Source of the DNA: Pseudorhodoferax sp. Leaf267
Lineage (GTDB): Bacteria > Pseudomonadota > Gammaproteobacteria > Burkholderiales > Burkholderiaceae_C
NCBI RefSeq assembly: GCF_001422405.1
Contig: NZ_LMMV01000001.1
Coordinates: 1,421,291 to 1,485,290, forward strand
Reading direction: 5' to 3'
DNA: 64,000 nucleotides
The translations under genes and the position numbers were made by a program. Below the pieces are notes generated by a model. That model was not told the DNA's origin and did no database searches. It was given only the letters and a program-made list of their open reading frames with translations. Below, one piece after another: positions 60,709-64,000 of the stretch (its first letter is position 1; each line of letters begins with the position of its first letter).

Positions 60709-61914
60709 TCAGACCGGCGGACCCCGCCGCAAGTGCTGCGGCTCCAGCACCGCCACCAGCCACCCCATGCCCGCCACCCACAGCACGGAGGAGATCTCCG
60801 CCGTGCGGCCCGGCAGGTAGCGCTGCAGGTATTCGCAGGCCAGGACCAGCACGGCGAGCAGCACCACGCTGGCACGTGCCGATGCGCCCAGGCGTGCGGC
60901 ACTCCACAGCATGGCGCCATACACCAGGCATTCGAACGCCACGGTGGGCAGCACGCGGTGGATGCCGTTTTCCAGCGAGGACGTGAACGGCACCCAGTGC
61001 ATCGGCGTGGGCTCTGCCATCAGCCGGTACGGCGCCAGCGCGTAGACCAGGTAGGTGCACCCCGCCACGCCCATCATCAGCAACCAGGCCTGCCGCTCGG
61101 GCGCGCGCGCGATGCGCCCCCACAGCAGCGGGCCCGCCGCGATGCCCAGCACCACGGCCAGGCCGGGCGATTGCCAGATGACGACGAACTTGCCCATCAG
61201 CACCGCCAGCGTGGCGGCCACGGCGGCCCTGCGCAGATGGCGCTGCCAGCCCAGCGAATGCACGGCCCAGGCCAGCGCATGCAGGCCGATCACGGTCATG
61301 CCCAGGTGCAGCAGCAGGCGGCGCGGCTGCCACAGGTCTTGCTGCCACAACGACTTGAGGTTCGCCGCCAACGTCGAGCGGTCCAGCGTGGGCACCAGCG
61401 GGAACAGCTCGGCCACGATCCACAGCCCGACCAGCGCCAGCGCCAGCCGGTGCACGGCCTCGAAGCGCGCGTGCGCCTGCAGTAGGCGCTGCACGCCGCG
61501 CGCCGTGAGCATGCCCACGCCCCAGCCCAGGACATGGCCGACCATGTTGAACACGATGTCGGCAGCCGCCGGGATGCGCGGCAGGTAGATCTGCAGCCAC
61601 TGCAGCACGCTCGCGAACACCAGCGCCAGCACGAACCAGGCCAGGAAGCCCGCCCGCATGCGGCCTCGCGCGTCGAAATACCAGGCCAGCACGCAGCCCA
61701 GCGGCAGGAACAGCACGATGTTCTCGACCAGGTCGGTGCGGCCGACGCGGCCCGACACCACGAATGCCTGCGGCGCGTCGAAGTTCCAGGCGAAGGGGTA
61801 CAGCGAGCCGTAGGCGATGGCCACGAGCAGGATGGCGATGGCCGTGCGCAGCGCGAACAGCCGGCGCTCGGCAGGGGCTGCGGCGGCGGCCGGCCGGGCC
61901 GCGGGGTTGCTCAC
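60709..61914 (-). CDS. VanZ-family membrane protein
   Basis: 401 aa from GTG 61914, overlapping the TGA of the upstream gene by GTGA. About ten hydrophobic segments. The VanZ core is in the first 130 residues (LVENIVLFLPLGCVLAWYF and AADIVFNMVGHVLGWGVGML); a second membrane half with YLVYALAPYRLM and LPTVAFECLVYGAMLW repeats the pattern, so the protein looks like a doubled VanZ unit. Role unknown; glycopeptide resistance should not be assumed. Confidence 0.8.
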   Translation of the reverse strand: MSNPAARPAAAAAPAERRLFALRTAIAILLVAIAYGSLYPFAWNFDAPQAFVVSGRVGRTDLVENIVLFLPLGCVLAWYFDARGRMRAGFLAWFVLALVFASVLQWLQIYLPRIPAAADIVFNMVGHVLGWGVGMLTARGVQRLLQAHARFEAVHRLALALVGLWIVAELFPLVPTLDRSTLAANLKSLWQQDLWQPRRLLLHLGMTVIGLHALAWAVHSLGWQRHLRRAAVAATLAVLMGKFVVIWQSPGLAVVLGIAAGPLLWGRIARAPERQAWLLMMGVAGCTYLVYALAPYRLMAEPTPMHWVPFTSSLENGIHRVLPTVAFECLVYGAMLWSAARLGASARASVVLLAVLVLACEYLQRYLPGRTAEISSVLWVAGMGWLVAVLEPQHLRRGPPV

Positions 61915-62354
61915 CCGCTCACGCCCGCCAGCGGCGGCTCCGGCCGCAGCCAGAGCCAGCACAGCACCGCGGCCATGCAGCCCGTGGCCAGGGCCGCCAC
62001 CCACCAGCGGTTGGCCGTCCACCACAACAGGCCGGCGCACAGCGACATCGCCACGCTGGCATTCCACTTGGAACGCCGGCTCACCCAGCCACCGCGCTCC
62101 CAGTCGGCGATCGGCTTGCCGAATACCGGATGCGCCAGCAGCCAGCGGTGCAGCCGCGGCGAACTGCGTGCTGCGGCCCAGGCCGCGACCAGCAGGAACA
62201 CGGTGGTCGGCAAGCCCGGCACGAAGATGCCCACCACGCCCGTGGCCAGCGACACCCAGGCCAGCAGCAGCAGCAGCCAGCGCCACGGCGCGGCCAGTGG
62301 CGCGGGTGCGGGCGCGGGCCGGGTGGCGTCGGCAGGGTCTGGCGGGTTGGGCAT
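61911..62354 (-). CDS. DUF454 (YbaN-like) inner-membrane protein
   Basis: 147 aa. A Pro/Ala-rich start is followed by LLLLLAWVSLATGVVGIFVP and GLPTTVFLLVAAWAAARSSP, the DUF454 signature, then LHRWLLAHPVFGKPIADWE and two more membrane segments. It is the first gene of a two-gene operon with the VanZ-like protein and is divergent from the sensor gene 72 bp away. Function unknown. Confidence 0.85.
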   Translation of the reverse strand: MPNPPDPADATRPAPAPAPLAAPWRWLLLLLAWVSLATGVVGIFVPGLPTTVFLLVAAWAAARSSPRLHRWLLAHPVFGKPIADWERGGWVSRRSKWNASVAMSLCAGLLWWTANRWWVAALATGCMAAVLCWLWLRPEPPLAGVSG

Positions 62355-62426
62355 GGCGAGCCTGCATTCTGGCGCAGCCTTCGATTCGTTCACAATCAAG
62401 CGCAAATAAGAGAGCACATATTGCCT

Positions 62427-64000
62427 ATGACTGAGCAAGTCATGCCTGCCACCACCGCCGCGCCTGCGCCGCGCCGCCGCGGGCTCACGGCCTGGATCGC
62501 CGTCGCGCTGGCCTGGGCCGTGCTGATTGCCGCGCTGGTGCTGCTGGGTTTCGTGGAGCGCTTCGCGCGCGAGCACGCCACCCGCACCGCCACCACCGCC
62601 CTGCAGCAGATCGGCTGGCAGATGCGCGACCAGCTGGACCGGGGCATGGCCTACCGCTACGAGGAGCTGCGCGTCCTGGCCGGCCTGCGCGAGCTGCAGC
62701 CCGGCAGTGCCCCCGAGCAGGTGCGCGAGACGCTGGAGCGCGTGCAGCAAAGCTTTCCGCTCTATGCCTGGCTGGGCTACGCCACGCGCGATGGCGTGGT
62801 CGAGGCCGCCACAGGCGACCTGCTGCGCGGGCAGAACGTGGCCCAGCGGCCCTGGTTCCAGGGCGGCTCGCAGGGCGCGTTCGTGGGCGACCTGCACGCC
62901 GCCGTGTTGCTGGAAAAGCTGCTGCCCAGCCAGTCCGAGCCCTGGCGCTTCGTCGACATCGCGATGCCGGTCTACGACGCGCGCGGCGGGCTGGCCGGCG
63001 TCGTGGGCGCCCACCTGAGCTGGCAATGGGCACGCGACCTGCAGCGCAGCCTGCTGGCGCCGGTCGCCTCCAGCTACCAGGTCGAGCTGTTCGTCGTCGA
63101 CGCCGCCGGCCAGGTGCTGCTCGGCCCGGCCGGCACGGAAGGCAAGCCCCTGGGCCTGGCCGATGCCATCGCCGCCCTGCGCGCGCCGGCCTCGCGCATG
63201 CGCGCCTGGCACGACGGGCTGCGCTACGCCACGGCCATCGTGCCGACCGCGGGCCACGGCAACTACCCGGGCCTGGGCTGGGTCGTCGTGGCGCGCCAGT
63301 CCGAGAGCGAGGCCTTCGCCGATTACCACCAGCTGCAGCGCGAGATGCTGCTGGGCGGCGTGATCGTGTGCCTGCTGGCCACGCTGTGCGCGCCGCTGCT
63401 CGCGCGCCGGCTCACGCGCCCGCTGTCGCAGCTGACCCAGGCGCTGGAGGTGCGCGCGCGCGACCCGAGCGCACCGATTCCGCGGCTTACGCAGTACCGC
63501 GAGGTCGACCTGCTGTCGCGCGTGCTGGCGGACGCCGCCGACAAGGCCCTGCTGTACCGCGAGGAGCTGGAACGCCTGAACGCCAGCCTGGAAGAGCGCA
63601 TCGAGCGGCGCACGGAGCAGATCCGCGCCAGCCAGGCGCAGCTGCGCACCATCACCGACAACATTCCGGCCCTGGTGGCCGACGTCGATGCCGACCTGCG
63701 CTTTCGCTTCGCGAACCAGGCCTATGCCGCATGGTTCGGCGTGGAGCCGGACGAGCTGATCGGCACGCCGATGGCCGCGCTGTATGGCGACGACGCGATG
63801 CGGCAGTGGGCGCCGCAGCTCGAGCGTGTGCTGCGGGGCGAACGCGTGGAATTCGAGCGCAGCATGGTCGTGGGCGGGCGGCGCCAGCACAGCAACGCCA
63901 TCTACCTGCCGCAGCGCGATGCCGACGGCCGGGTCGACGGCTTTCACGCGCTGGTCTTCGACGTGACGGTGCACAAGGAACTGGAGCTGCGCCTGCAGGC
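62427..64000 (+). CDS. membrane sensor protein with extracellular Cache-like, HAMP-like and PAS domains (3' end outside window)
   Basis: At least 524 codons, open to the window edge. A first membrane helix (TAWIAVALAWAVLIAALVLL) and a second (EMLLGGVIVCLLATLCAPLL) flank a periplasmic domain of about 260 residues. That domain resembles a double Cache sensor (LYAWLGYATRDGVVEAATGD, PWFQGGSQGAFVGDL, FVDIAMPVYDARGG). Then come a HAMP-like linker (RRLTRPLSQLTQALEVRA), a coiled coil (YREELERLNASLEERIERRT) and a PAS domain (TITDNIPALVADVDADLRFR). The output is unseen: diguanylate cyclase or histidine kinase are both plausible. Confidence 0.85.
   Translation, partial: MTEQVMPATTAAPAPRRRGLTAWIAVALAWAVLIAALVLLGFVERFAREHATRTATTALQQIGWQMRDQLDRGMAYRYEELRVLAGLRELQPGSAPEQVRETLERVQQSFPLYAWLGYATRDGVVEAATGDLLRGQNVAQRPWFQGGSQGAFVGDLHAAVLLEKLLPSQSEPWRFVDIAMPVYDARGGLAGVVGAHLSWQWARDLQRSLLAPVASSYQVELFVVDAAGQVLLGPAGTEGKPLGLADAIAALRAPASRMRAWHDGLRYATAIVPTAGHGNYPGLGWVVVARQSESEAFADYHQLQREMLLGGVIVCLLATLCAPLLARRLTRPLSQLTQALEVRARDPSAPIPRLTQYREVDLLSRVLADAADKALLYREELERLNASLEERIERRTEQIRASQAQLRTITDNIPALVADVDADLRFRFANQAYAAWFGVEPDELIGTPMAALYGDDAMRQWAPQLERVLRGERVEFERSMVVGGRRQHSNAIYLPQRDADGRVDGFHALVFDVTVHKELELRLQ

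Overview
The window looks like a piece of a high-GC beta-proteobacterial chromosome, most likely Burkholderiales and probably Comamonadaceae. This is inferred from the GC-rich codon use right of about 30.3 kb, the tRNA-Lys/tRNA-Val remnants, a BktB-type thiolase, an EgtB-EgtD pair, a PEP-CTERM protein and an MdtABC-NodT type efflux operon. No 16S gene is present to confirm it.

Region 1 (1-4.7 kb) is a catabolic module: LysR and MarR regulators, a glutathione-independent formaldehyde dehydrogenase, a second MarR and a Rieske oxygenase of the vanillate/dicamba O-demethylase type. Demethylation would release formaldehyde that the dehydrogenase can oxidise. The reductase partner is not in the window. 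An ISKra4-family element (4763-6250) sits 44 bp upstream of the oxygenase start, and its other end is fused to the C-terminal remnant of a LysR regulator.

Region 2 (6.5-13.5 kb) is a defence cassette: an AAA+ ATPase and a subtilisin-like protease matching the IetA/IetS architecture (a toxin-antitoxin and anti-phage pair), preceded on the same strand by a 674-aa tyrosine recombinase and followed by a convergent small ORF with a HEPN-like RNKTVAH motif.

Region 3 (13.5-20.2 kb) is a junkyard of mobile-element debris. It holds an IS110-family transposase with structured flanking DNA, a gene-poor AT-rich stretch, two 3' tRNA halves (Val and Lys) that are old attachment sites, a frameshifted parA fragment, a twice-frameshifted tRNA-type integrase, an IS66 transposase fragment, and fragments of an RND adaptor, a possible chorismate-lyase-like gene and an SDR.

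Region 4 (20.4-30.2 kb) holds a cupin, AraC and GntR regulators and a fused indolepyruvate:ferredoxin oxidoreductase with a perfect 18-bp palindrome in its control region. An IS150-group IS3 element, an antibiotic-biosynthesis-monooxygenase-fold protein, a truncated GlxA-type regulator joined to an IS5-family fragment, and an intact P4-type integrase complete the island edge.

Region 5 (30.4-64 kb) is ordinary chromosomal DNA with uniform codon use. It carries a GAF protein, a CadR-type MerR, a thiolase, a ParE-type toxin-antitoxin pair, MocR, LrgA/LrgB, a Crp-family regulator, a transglutaminase, catalase HPII, an acyl-CoA-dehydrogenase-like/PIG-L/methyltransferase operon, and DUF427. It continues with ergothioneine genes egtB-egtD, a universal stress protein, an RND efflux operon interrupted by a REP-like tandem repeat, GNAT, TetR and an acyl-CoA ligase. 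It ends with a nitronate monooxygenase broken by one missing base, a PEP-CTERM protein, VanZ and DUF454 membrane proteins, and the start of a membrane sensor with a PAS domain that runs off the end.
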